Shown here one piece after another: positions 52,363-62,949 of a DNA stretch of 64,000 nucleotides. Numbering within the stretch: position 1 is the first letter of the stretch; every line of letters starts with the position of its first letter. Origin of the DNA: Rhododendron vialii. Lineage: Eukaryota > Streptophyta > Magnoliopsida > Ericales > Ericaceae. The position numbers and the translations under genes are program-made. The DNA lies in the NCBI RefSeq assembly GCF_030253575.1, contig NC_080568.1:30841001-30905000 (forward strand). The letters run 5' to 3'. Below the pieces are notes generated by a model, which was not told where the DNA came from, ran no database searches, and saw only the letters and a program-made list of their open reading frames with translations.

Positions 52363-54036
52363 CTATGGTCTTGCAAAAACGCCCCAAATCTTTCCCTTTC
52401 CAAGGCTTTCCAGCAGCTTCTTAGCCCCCTCCACATCCATCTCAACGAGTTTTTGCAAGAAGCCACAAGCACCAGCCGCGATCATCTGTTTCCGGCACTT
52501 CTTGGAATGAACAAGTGAGGCCAACAGAGAAACAGGGTATTTCCTATCCAAATTTCTCGTCAAAGGATCCAAAAGCTGCACTGCAACAACAATCCCCCTC
52601 TCTTCTTTCCTAAAAACGCTTCGATTCCCAGCAAAACCCATCAGATTCGACAGCGCCTTCACAGCCGATTCTCTCTCCTCCCCCACTTTCCCTTCCATCA
52701 TCCTAACCAGCGGCGCAATGCACCCCAATTCCCCCAACTCCTTTCGGGTTTTCGTATTAAAACCCAATTCGTAAACCGCTTTGGCAGCCGAAATCCTCAC
52801 TCCCAAAACCCCGCAACTCAAAACGGACACAACCCTATTCAAGAACCCGTTAGACACTAGAATCTCACAAATTGGATTCAAAGTAGCTAAATGCCTCACC
52901 AGCTCGACTGCCACCTCGAGACTTTTCACATTAGAAACAGAATCCCAGTAACTTTTCAAACTATCTATCCCACCTTCTCTGGCAACCAACAACTTCAACT
53001 GAAAATCATCCTTCACCAAATTACACAAACACCCAATCGCATTCTCCTGCGCCAAACTAGTCCCCGAAGCAAGCAACGTAAGAAGTATTCGAAGAGCATT
53101 TTCCTCTATAAAATTCTCTTTCACTTCCTCAAACAAAGATAAATCGCGCAAGACCCTGGCCGCTGCGGCCTGCGAGCTCGGCGTGCCGGCCTCGCAAATC
53201 GCCAGCAGAGACGAAATCCCCCCTCTTGACCCAATTGCCCTCGCGTTCTCCCTCGAGTGGGTCAGGGCCTTGAGGGCAATACAGGCTTTTTCCCTCGCCA
53301 CACCGCTTCCCGATTCAACTACTCTAAGAAGGTTGTTTAGAAGTACCAAACCCTCGGCGATTAAGACGTGTTTGCTCGAATCGACGGCGGAAACCCTAGA
53401 GATGGCGTTGACGGTTTTTTCCTTGACCTCGAAGGAGGAGCTGCAATCCAGTAGGCGAACGAGCACGGGAACGACCCCCTGCGCCACGGCGATTAGGACG
53501 TTTTTGTCGTCCTCTTGGAGGAGGGTTAGGAGCGAGTCCATCGCCGAGTTTTTGGATTCGACGGTGCCGATCTGGAGCCGAGTGATCAAGTTCCTGGCCT
53601 CGGCGCGTGTGGAGTCGCGCTTGGAGGACGGGGAGACGGAAACGGCGTCGTCGTGAAGGACGCCGGATTTAAGCAAGACGTGGAGGTCGTTGAGGTGGCG
53701 GTCGAGGCGGGCGGAGATGGAGTCGACGTCGTTCTGGGTCTTGAGCTTGCCGCTGGGGAGTGGGGAGGGGGAGAGGCAGGGGGTGAGGAGGGAGAGGGCG
53801 GAGGAGAGGGTGAGGGAGAGGGAGCGGAGGAGGTCTAGAGAGAGAGGGTTGGTTGGGGTGGGGGTGTTGGGGGAGGAGAGAGAGGAGAGGTGGGAGGAGA
53901 GAGAGGTGAGCTTGGCGGCGATGGAGGACCATTTGGATTTGAAGTGGTGGGCGCGGGGGGTGGCGTCGAGGAGGGCTTGGAGGAGGTGGGTTGTGTGGTT
54001 GAGCGGGGTTTCTTCGGTTTCATCTGGTATTTTCAT
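52363..54036 (-). CDS. ARM-repeat protein (At5g50900-type), single exon, 557 aa
   Basis: The start is placed at the ATG at 54036 (MKIPDETEETPLNH). The frame stays open 50 codons further to 54186, but that stretch is the translated (CT)n leader (LSLSLSLSL), so it is 5' UTR. The N-terminal 180 residues are helical and Ser/Leu-rich (HLLQALLDAT, FKSKWSSIAAKL, LKTQNDVDSISARLDRHL). From about 200 onward armadillo repeats follow one another, for example GVVPVLVRLLD, GSGVAREKACIALKALT, GGISSLLAICEAGT and LGCIAPLVRMMEGKVGEERESAVKALSNL. ARM repeats form a superhelix for protein binding. No U-box is present, so it is a scaffold or adaptor rather than an E3. The biochemical role of this family is not established to my knowledge. 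Confidence 0.92.
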   Translation of the reverse strand: MKIPDETEETPLNHTTHLLQALLDATPRAHHFKSKWSSIAAKLTSLSSHLSSLSSPNTPTPTNPLSLDLLRSLSLTLSSALSLLTPCLSPSPLPSGKLKTQNDVDSISARLDRHLNDLHVLLKSGVLHDDAVSVSPSSKRDSTRAEARNLITRLQIGTVESKNSAMDSLLTLLQEDDKNVLIAVAQGVVPVLVRLLDCSSSFEVKEKTVNAISRVSAVDSSKHVLIAEGLVLLNNLLRVVESGSGVAREKACIALKALTHSRENARAIGSRGGISSLLAICEAGTPSSQAAAARVLRDLSLFEEVKENFIEENALRILLTLLASGTSLAQENAIGCLCNLVKDDFQLKLLVAREGGIDSLKSYWDSVSNVKSLEVAVELVRHLATLNPICEILVSNGFLNRVVSVLSCGVLGVRISAAKAVYELGFNTKTRKELGELGCIAPLVRMMEGKVGEERESAVKALSNLMGFAGNRSVFRKEERGIVVAVQLLDPLTRNLDRKYPVSLLASLVHSKKCRKQMIAAGACGFLQKLVEMDVEGAKKLLESLGKGKIWGVFARP

Positions 54037-54101
54037 GGCCAGGGTTTTTCTCTCCGGTGGTTGCAGGTTAGATACAGATATGAGAGAGAGAGTGTTTAGG
54101 G

Positions 54102-54137
<36 letters not shown>

Positions 54138-54190
54138 AGAGTAGAATGTGATGGTGAGTGGAAAATGTAGGAAAGATTACGAGCATGTGA
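54037..54190 (-). promoter_or_regulatory. 5' UTR of the ARM gene with (CT)n microsatellite
   Basis: (GA)n on the plus strand at 54105-54134 and 54082-54092 gives a CT-rich leader directly upstream of the ATG at 54036. Confidence 0.6.
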
Positions 54191-54673
54191 ATATGCGGAA
54201 GGAAGAAAAATAGTAATTTAACGGTATTAGTGAAGGCTAGATGCAGCCTAAGCGCGTTCTAAGCACGCTCCTTCTAAAATCTCGAAATAAGTCTATTTTT
54301 GTTTGTAAATATTGTACAGTGATAACAGCGCCCGAAGAATAAAGTTTGAAAATATTTTACTTAGATTGCCGATGTCTTATTGAGTTGAATTTTACAGAGT
54401 TATATTCTATGCTTCGAGCTATATGAAGTGAATAATTCAGATATTCTATGCATCGAGCTCTATGAAGTAAATGATATGAATAACGTTTTGAGTTTAAGAC
54501 ACCCATTTTTTAGGCATGACAAGCACAACAGATCCCCAAATCGAAGAAGAGTGCTTCATTTTCCTTTCTTACTGGAAATGTTATTACTATTATATTGTCA
54601 ATGTTGGTTCTAAACTATTCATATATCTTTACATTTATGGACTGACGTGCTTATAATATATGCATTAAAAAGA

Positions 54674-54892
54674 TACTTTCTCCGCCCCATTTTTATTGTC
54701 TATTATAATGTTTGTCTCTTTTATGTCTTTTGTTTATATCTTTTAGTATGGATCTCATTTGATAGAATTCGATTAGTTTTATAATATAAAGTTTTTCTAA
54801 ATTATAAAAAATATTATAAATTGAAAGATATAAGTAATTCAAAAATGACACGCAATTCAAAAATAAACAATGAAAATGAGACGGAAGGAGTA
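54674..54892. mobile_element. Stowaway-type MITE (215 bp)
   Basis: Element 54676-54890 runs from CTTTCTCCGCCCCATTTTTA to TGAAAATGAGACGGAAGGAG with TA on both sides. The interior shares GGATCTCATTTGATAGAATT-type sequence with the copies at 19239 and 44388. Confidence 0.8.
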
Positions 54893-56174
54893 GAATGCAA
54901 CATGTGTGCATATTGTAGTTATTCACAAGTAATGATATCACCACACAAATTATTCTAATAGTAATTTTTAAAAAATTTAAGAGTTATCTTTACCATCGTA
55001 CTAAATTATTTGAATTTTGAAGTGCCAACAAAAAAGACTGTGTCTCCCATAACTACTTTTGGATAGATTATTCAATGCTATCACTATAATTTTTCTTATC
55101 ACCAACTAATTTAAATAACCTTTTTCTTATCACCCACTAACCTTTTTTTAAGCCACACTTAAATTTAAAATTTAGATCACTCGTGATAAAATTCGCATTA
55201 GAGAATTCGTACCACATCGTGGCAGCACCCGCGCATTGCGTGTATAGTGAAAGTACAAATACTTAGGCTTCGTTCCACAACTCGATTTAAGTACGTATTT
55301 TTTAAGAAGGCAATTTCAAGCTCAAAAATAATATGTTTACGCATACTATCATAATTTTCCTACCAATATAGATCTTGTTTGATAGATCTCATTAAGATCT
55401 TTTATACGGTGCAAAAAAAATTTAAAAATTATTTTATATTTATATTATTTTTAAATTTAAAAATATGAAATAAGCTGTTATTTTTTAAAAAAATTTCTGT
55501 AACGGGACCTTATAAATACTGTACAGTGTACACATCCCGAGTGACAATCTGAGTTGTGAAAGATACTTTCGGGAGAAAAATCATCGGGTGCTTTTGTAAG
55601 CACCGTTTTATCCAACACATTCCGATTACATTTAGACCATTTCCACCCCTACTTAAATTTGAGTAAAAGCTTTATTGTATTGTGTGTTCCAATGGATAAA
55701 CTCAAACCCAATTACCCAAACACAAATATGCACAAATTTGAATAAAAACTGTATTAATGGCAATATTATAAATTTAAATGTGTGAAATTTGAGTCTAAAT
55801 AAATTTCGAGTAATACTCAAATTTGGTATAGGTCTGGGTAAAGAGGCGAAGAGGATTTTGGATAATTTTTACTCAAATTTAAATTTGCGACAAGATTTGA
55901 ATAAAGAGCGGAGATGCTCTTACAAGATTCCCGTATAAATGGGTGGAATGTGAAATGTACGGTGATTGATGCGTTACGGTACCATGTTTCGGTGCTCCGA
56001 GGGTCATTGAATAAATTACTCTAAAATGAGGTCGGATGTGGGGCCCATTCGCTTTCCGATTAAATACTGGTGGAACTTTTATGGGACCGACAGTACATTG
56101 AACGACGAAACTGCTCTACGAAAAGTTCCCAAGTTTTTCCGTCTTTTACCCGGTCTTTTCTAACCTCACAGGCA

Positions 56175-56515
56175 CGTCAAATCCTCACTGTCACGACTTC
56201 CGGAAGTCTTTTGCAAACGGCAGATGGGGTCAATGGTGACCGGAGCGCTAATTGAGCGAAACAAGTCAAACACATATTTAAACTCGGTTCGGGTTTGGAA
56301 AATTTTCTAAAGACTGTTTGAATTTTTTTTATCATGATGAGTCATGTTAAATTCTCACTGTCACGACTTCTAGACGTCTTTTGCAAACGGTAGATGGGGT
56401 CAATGGTGACCGGGGGCGCTAATCGAGCGAAACAAGCCAAATATACGTTTGACCTTGGTTCAAGTTTGGAAATTTCTAACGACTAAGCTAGACTCTCATT
56501 TGAATTTTTTTTATT
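56175..56515. repeat. 170-bp tandem duplication
   Basis: Copies begin at about 56175 and 56345 and share CTCACTGTCACGACTTC, CTTTTGCAAACGG, AGATGGGGTCAATGGTGACC and GCTAAT.GAGCGAAACAAG. Both end in a TTTGAATTTTTTTTAT-ATGATGAG stretch. Divergence is about 10-15%. Confidence 0.8.
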
Positions 56516-57229
56516 ATGATGAGCTTAAACTCGTAAAGTTTTTAGCTATGAAGCCAAAGTTTAAGCTCGTAACGTTTTGAAGTGAAAAAAATGTATACAC
56601 ACACAAATATTGTTTGTTCAGTTTTTTACTGTAACTTCTCAACATTAGAAAATCAATTTATGTTGTATAATATTTGCCAAAGTAAATCCTAACCGAAAGA
56701 AAGATGATGGCAAATTCACGTTTGCTCACTAAACCCTTTAAATGATTCCGTGGAAAATTTTTGGGGAGCGATTTTCACAATTCATGTTTTGATATCTACA
56801 CTCCATTTTTTTTTTAAAGTGTTAAAAGTTTATTTTTTTCACTTAAAGTCAAAGAAAGAAGAGTGGGATATGAAAAAATGGGAGTGTCAAAATCATTTCT
56901 AAATTTTCATGGGATTTGATGAAGAAGTAAATTTATGCAAATCTTACTTAAAATTTTTTCATTCTTATTGTAAAATTATTGGAAAAATAAAAGATCAAAA
57001 TGGAAGGAAAGATCTTCACATATTTGGGATATTTATTAATTTATCTCTATCTTTGCAATATTTACAAAATGACTCTTTGTTAATGAGCCTATTGATCCAA
57101 ATATCTATATGCGCAAGCTTGACTTGAATTTGTAAATACAAATAAAAGTAATTCAAATTCCCGAATACTGTAATTTATATACAGTTTAGTCACCCTTCTG
57201 TTTAACTGAAACTGAATATTTTCAGCTGT

Positions 57230-58000
57230 TACTCTAGCCTGGCCAGAAGGTAGCGTCAACGGTCGTTGACGGAAGTACGATTTACGTCGTAATCAAATTG
57301 TAGCGGGAACCATAGAGCGGGAGTTGAAAATGGGCGACTTTCTAGCCGCCAACTCAAAAGTTTTCCTATTTTTTGTTACTATAGAAGGAGTGGAGCACCT
57401 TTTTCCATTAATTTTCCATTTTTCGTAAGTCTTCTTTTGGTGGTCAAAAGAAAGTCTAATTCGCGTGCGAATACGTTAGCGGAAGCGCCTAGTGTGAGTG
57501 CGAGTGTGAAAGAGTTTTTGAAATGCATTCCAAACTAGTAACATTCGAGAGAGCAAATATTGAGAGCACGAGAGCGAAACATTGTATTTGAAGAATTATG
57601 TAAGCTCAATATCATGTGTGCAACAACCTTTATCACTACCTTACTTTTTCATGGATCGGGCCAACACTTATTTCAAGTCCGAAATCTCAAATCCAAATTG
57701 TTTATGTATTGAACATTGTGTTTTTTTGAATTTTTCCTACCTTATTGAGTCATTGACAACCAAGTGGCATGTCATTTGCGTATCCGTCCTCTTTTTGTCT
57801 TATGTACCGGAAAAAAAAATTTTTGGCATGAAGGGGTACACATGCCATCGTTCAACACAATCATGAAGCCCAATAAATTTTTGCCGTTTCAAAAAAAAAA
57901 AAAAAAAAAAACCACACACACTCATGAAGTCAAAATGATCTGTCAGGTTAAGGTCGATGATGTAGTAGTAGAAAGAATAGAACATCAATTTCCGGGAAAA
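57230..58000. other. Intergenic DNA of mixed composition
   Basis: A GC-richer patch at 57235-57350 interrupts AT-rich DNA, but I find no protein family in it. Frames at 57582-57866 and 57764-58012 overlap the micro poly-A insertion and are not supported. Confidence 0.4.
57856..57929 (+). mobile_element. Micro LINE-tail insertion with imperfect 13-bp TSD
   Basis: CACAATCATGAAG (57856-57868) and CACACTCATGAAG (57917-57929) flank about 48 bases. The insert is CCCAATAAATTTTTGCCG plus TTTC, then a run of about 20 A and a short CA-rich stretch. The AATAAA-x-GCCG-x-TTC-An layout resembles the tail at 60736-60765. Confidence 0.5.
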
Positions 58001-60049
58001 AAATTCCCATGACTCCCATTAAAATTTAAAAATAAGAAAGTTAATTACAGCTGATAGAAATTGTAGAAAATCACATTCATCTTTGTTTTTCTATTGTCAC
58101 CACATTATTTACGGCCAACTTCAGTATAAAAATGATTACATTTTGTGTAATAACAATTAACCTGTTGAAAGGTCTTCCCAATGGTGATCATGGATATTCC
58201 GGAGTTTATTCGATCGGTAGAAGAATTTCAAGCTGTAATTGGTTAGGCGATCTGCTAATATAATTGTCCATCAAGCGGCCGGCATAGTTGTCAGCAAAGG
58301 GAGGCTTTCTCTGAACTGGGCTTCCAATGCTCCAGTTTTGTTAGTTAACGTTTTGTGTTCGGATGTAACTTCTTCTGCTTTGTAGCTCTCTTGAAAGGGT
58401 ATATGTGTGGACATTTCTTGATACAAACCTAATGCTAAACCCTAGTTTAGATCCTTGACTCACACGACAACCTAACCTAATCTAGGTATAAGACAATGTT
58501 AGAAGAAATTTACCAAACTTGTTGAATTTGGCAAATTGGCAGTTATATCTCTTGACTGATTGAAGAAAATCTACCAATCTCCAAACCATCATCGATCTAA
58601 AATTTGAGTCGTCCATTTCCGGTGTAGTGCGAATGGCGCACTACAACACCCAGAGAAGATCATCTTCCTTTCGAAGACGTAGGTACACGCACGCACATTA
58701 TATCACTCATGGCTGCTATCCATCCTCAGAATTAAACATTCAGTACCGCACCTGGAGATTATTCAGTGCCCTACACACTTTGTGCTCCATTAATTACTTG
58801 CTCGCTTAATCATCTCACAAATCTTTGCGATAATGGAGCGAGCATGCCTAGAATATTAACCTTCAAGCACAATACTGAGTTAATTAATTAGGTCAATTGA
58901 TTGATTACAAGGGGGGAAAATTAAACATATATAATTAGGGCTGCTGTCAGTAGGATGAGTTTATCTTCTGTTGACCTTTAATAATTAAATATCCTGTTTA
59001 ATAATGCAATACCCACTTGGGAACTTCATTTCATTTTGAATTTGTAGGTTGGAAGTTGTTTTGGGGTGTCCTATGAAATGCTAACATTTGGTTAATTAGT
59101 GAACATTGTTTTTACATTAATTTTTCTGGTTCCAGTTGACTCACCACATTTTTAAAAATAGATTATTTGTTTTTATTTGCATCTCCATTGTTGACTTCTG
59201 AAGGGGAAAAAAACAAGAAAAAGGAATCAAGATCATTTCATGTGGATCTCTCATGTGGGCTAGATCTCGATTGCTCATGATTCATGCAAAAAGCCTGGAC
59301 GATCAAGCATCGGTCGTGTGGTGTAGACTTGGTCGAATTATTTTTATCCGCACATAAACGAACAGTAAAAAAGTTTGGCCATCTATATCTCTGTTTATGA
59401 CAAATATGTTTCGTTTAGATGCATAGCTATATCCAAATCCAAACGATCTTAGTTTTGGGACTAATGGTAAATACATTGACACTTAGAAACTAATCAGATT
59501 GGATCATCAAATAGAATTGGGTGGAGTTCTATTTTTAGATGATGACATGTGGAATCACATAAGAATTTATCACATCAGAGAAATAGCTAAAATTTCGGTA
59601 AAGCCCATCATTGATCTCATTTTGACAATCAAGATTGAGCAGACATTGATACTTGATAGTCATCTGCTGCAATCATGTTCCTGTTACAAAATGGATGTTC
59701 AAATTTTCAATTTTCATCGCGACGAATTTGTTTTGATCAAGTACTTACCAATTGAATTTTTATTATTTACTAGGGTTTTCCTCTGGCCTTCACAAAAATA
59801 GTTAAACCAAGTAGAGAAATGCTACTGACGTTATTCTTGTTCATACTTCCAAAGAGCGAGAAAAAGAATTTGAGTGACGAGTTCGTGTTTGAAGGATCTA
59901 TTGGAGCGCATAAAGTTTAGCCAAATCCTTAAAAATTTCAGTCTGGAACTAATTTGAGGCATCACCTGGAGATTTTTTTTACAACGGTGTTACGCACACT
60001 GCTCTGTTTTACAGCTCAAAATCTCAATGTCCGTCTCGGCAATCAATGG

Positions 60050-60102
60050 TGCGGATTTTAAAAAAACTCTTTCCTAAAAGAGTTTTTTCAAATCCGGACC
60101 GT
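60050..60102. repeat. Short inverted repeat with A/T-run arms
   Basis: GGATTTTAAAAAAACTCTTT pairs with AAAGAGTTTTTTCAAATCC over a 5-7 base loop. It is flanked by GTCCAAAA and TTTTGGAC inverted motifs, so it may be the core of an old MITE. Confidence 0.5.
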
Positions 60103-60369
60103 CCAAAAATGACACTTTTGGACGGTGGAGGGAACGGTAAAAAGTGCACGGTGGGCGTAGGCTTTCTGGTTTTTTTTCCCCCTACAGTGCTACCTGGAGT
60201 CTGGAGAATGGAGATGTTCAATTGAAGAGATTCACATCATTCTTGGATACTGCTAGGGGCATTTGCAAAAAGGGAAAAAAACAAAACAAAATAGGCCCAA
60301 CGATTGAACAAAGTTGGGCCTTGGTGCCGATAGTAGTTTCTTCTTCTTCTTCTTTTTGGGTGCATCGAC

Positions 60370-60413
60370 AAGTCCAATAGTTTGTGATAAAAAAAAACCA
60401 AGTCCAATAGTTT
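60370..60413 (+). mobile_element. Micro poly-A retroinsertion with 14-bp TSD
   Basis: AAGTCCAATAGTTT at 60370-60383 recurs exactly at 60400-60413, separated by only 16 bases (GTGAT, nine A, CC). Confidence 0.65.
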
Positions 60414-61572
60414 CAATCACCTTTTCTTTTGTCAAACATCGAGAGAACTTACATTGCTCTATAGGGTACAAACCACCACTGCAACACCACCTCGTCTAAA
60501 GCAAGGTTTGAACCAAAGACTTCCCAATTGGATTCGTTGTTTTGCCACAATACTTTGTCCAGCCATATAACCCGGTTGCTTGAGGATTGGTTTTTTTTTT
60601 TGTTATTGCAAATTAGTCACACACAAAGTTATATGCACACACACATCAAGAAATGCCAAACAATACCATAATGTTGTCGGAGTAGTTGATTTGGAACTGA
60701 TCTACCACTTGATGTATCATATGTCAAGTGTCCTTAATAAAACTGTTGTCGCCTATCAAAAAAAATAAAAAGAATGAAAGAAAATTGTTTAACTTATGAG
60801 CTCGTTCATTTGCATGGATATGAGCATCAGATTAGACTATATATCTGAGTGGACTTGTTCATTTGCTCGTTCATTTATTGTCTGGTTGAAAATTTTAGGG
60901 CTTGGATTTAACATTCATGAAATATGAAATCCCACCCAGTGTGATCGATACACCAAAAATCATCGAAGTTTTCTATATTATTAATCTCGTCACTTATCAT
61001 TCAATAAAACTACATATTGGCACAAAATGTGGTACATATGTTCTAAATTTTATATCGCCGCAATATAATTAGTTCTCTCAAATAAACGGATTACATGTGA
61101 ATCATAATAGGCTATTTCCCATCAAATAGACTATTATTATACATTTGGCCCGAACACCTGAGCAATAAAAATAGACTATTATCTGTCAAATACATATTGA
61201 TTTTCTCATCGTTTCCGGAACAAAAAACAACCAACAACAAAATAATTTAGCATCTTTCACTTTATTCTAGTCTTTTTTAGCTAAAAAAACAGTTGACACA
61301 TGGATAAGTACATGATGCAGATAAGTGCCTCAATATTCCAGTGGACTAAATAAAAGGTTGATAAGCAAGGGGGATGGGCTAGTGACCTGTTTGGCAACTT
61401 TTTAACTAGAGAAGCTTCGAATATTAATGCACTTGAAATTTCAGAGCTACATGTGTTCAAAGTTCATCCACGAGGGCCTTAATTTGTCTAAAAGTCATTT
61501 GGAACAAATTAAGTCAAAAGCTCAGCCAGAAAGAGCTAGCTTTGAATTTATTTTTTTTGGGATGTCCATTTA

Positions 61573-61785
61573 GAGCTCCTCAAATCTGTACCGGTGTTTC
61601 GGTGCATTTTAATTGGTATGTTGGATCACGTAAAAATTTTCAGAGATGAGAAGATTCTCGTGTCATTCAATGACCGAAAAATGCTCCGGAACATAGGTGA
61701 AAATATTTCTACGTGATCCGATTTATAAAAATATATGCACCGAATTGTCGTTACAAACAAAGTTAGGTACGGAAGATTTGAGCTC
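61573..61785. mobile_element. MITE with GAGCTC..AAATCT..GTACC termini
   Basis: GAGCTCCTCAAATCTGTACC at the left is inverted as GGTACGGAAGATTTGAGCTC at the right, with a 2-base shift. The interior also has dyads (GGATCACGTAAAAATTTTC against GAAAATATTTCTACGTGATCC; CGGTGCAT against ATGCACCG). It is non-coding. Confidence 0.6.
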
Positions 61786-61824
61786 CATATTGGTCGGCGA
61801 GTAATTATTCAATACTTCGGGAAG

Positions 61825-61913
61825 ACCGTCACGTGGTACTTCGGATCACTTTACAACCGCACATTTTTGTGGGGTCCATGGTTGTAAAGTGGTCCGGAGT
61901 ACCACGTGACGGT
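61825..61913. repeat. Long hairpin (34-bp arms, 21-bp loop)
   Basis: Arm 1 (61825-61858, ACCGTCACGTGGTACTTCGG and on) pairs with arm 2 (61880-61913, ending GAGTACCACGTGACGGT) with about three mismatches. Each arm contains a CACGTG G-box core. Confidence 0.75.
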
Positions 61914-62370
61914 ACTCCTAGAGTGTTGGTATAACTTCACGTGGGCTTGAGAGTAGCCCCTGGAATAATGAGGTGATAAAGAACAATAAGATTTGACTAA
62001 ATTGTCTCGATCTAATTAATTAGGTTCTCAAATCTCTTAATTCCTTGATTCTTCCTAGCTCGCTGTAGAAGTCAAAATCCCCCAACTTTCAATACTTGAG
62101 AATGTCAAACCAGGCAGTGGAATTAGGCCATTTTCACTACTACAACTTGATCTCTGAAAGAGGTTCTAGATAGCCACTCCTACTTTTTTGGTAGACATTC
62201 CAGTTCATGATAAGAGTATTGCAAGTATTGCATGGTACTCTTTGAAGGTTTTGCTGCCTCGTAGATCCCAGATTCGATCTCCTATTTGTTGTCAACAAAT
62301 GAGCCGAGCTTTAGAATGTGGGCTAGTTCATAGGAGACTTTACTCGGTTTTAATAGGGTCTCCCACTGGT

Positions 62371-62946
62371 GCGTAGATCGAGTTGCAAACGAGCCGAGCT
62401 TTAATTAGAATGTTCAGGTTCGTTTGTTAAGTTTCTAAACGAACTCAAGCCGAGCTCGAGCTCAATGAAAGTTTGACGAACCGAGCTTACGTAGGTTTGA
62501 CTCGAACTCGAACTTGTTCACGAGCTTAATGAGGTAAAAATATTAGATATTTATGCTCTCACACAGGTCTAGAACGACAATTAAAATTTTCATTTTGTAC
62601 TACTCAAAAATAATCTCATACATATATAACGTTATAAAATTTTAAGTTTGTAGTACTTTTATAATTTTATATATATGTACAAGTTAAAAAAATTCATCAT
62701 ATATACATGCAAAAATTTATACATATTCAGAGTTATATGTGAAATTCTTATGGGATATATATGTATACTCTAGATTCGCTAGTCTAATCAAGCCAAATAC
62801 TCTTGTGTTTAGGGTTCGGCTAATTTATTAAACGAGCCTAAAATTGAGGCTTGGATTCGATTTGTTTAGTATCCGAATCGAACTCGAATAAGCCTTGAGT
62901 CGAACCCCGAACTGTTCATGAACTGTTTGGTTCATTTGCAGCCCAT
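62371..62946. mobile_element. Non-autonomous hAT-like element rich in CGAGCC/CGAGCTCGAGC motifs
   Basis: The left end GTTGCAAACGAGCCGAGCTT and the right end GGTTCATTTGCAGCCC are inverted. Repeated GAGCTCGAGC, CGAACTCGAA and GAGCCGAGC motifs fill the subterminal parts, around an AT-rich middle. This pattern is common in plant hAT MITEs. It has no ORF, and no clear 8-bp TSD is visible. Confidence 0.55.
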
Positions 62947-62949
62947 AGT

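Larger units (their letters stand above)
54191..57230. other. AT-rich intergenic block with repeats
   Basis: No gene seen. It contains the Stowaway copy at 54676-54890 and a 170-bp tandem duplication at 56175-56515. Open frames at 54428, 54693, 56070 and 56909 are not supported. Confidence 0.5.
58000..61560. other. AT-rich intergenic block
   Basis: No gene seen. It has a hairpin at about 60050-60102, a micro poly-A insertion at 60370-60413 and a LINE-tail-like AATAAA...GTCGCCTATC-An at 60736-60765. The frame at 59499-59801 is open for 100 codons but has no recognised family. Confidence 0.45.

Noticed and set aside
53183..54151. Several long ORFs on the plus strand and other frames
   Set aside because: They are shadows of the GC-rich, Ser/Leu-rich ARM coding sequence.
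54037..54186. N-terminal extension of the ARM protein from the ATG at 54186
   Set aside because: The 50 extra codons are a translated CT-repeat leader (LSLSLSLSL). The ATG at 54036 starts sequence that resembles the family N-terminus.
62250..62290. SINE suggested by CAGATTCGATCTCC
   Set aside because: Only a weak B-box; the A-box and ends could not be found.
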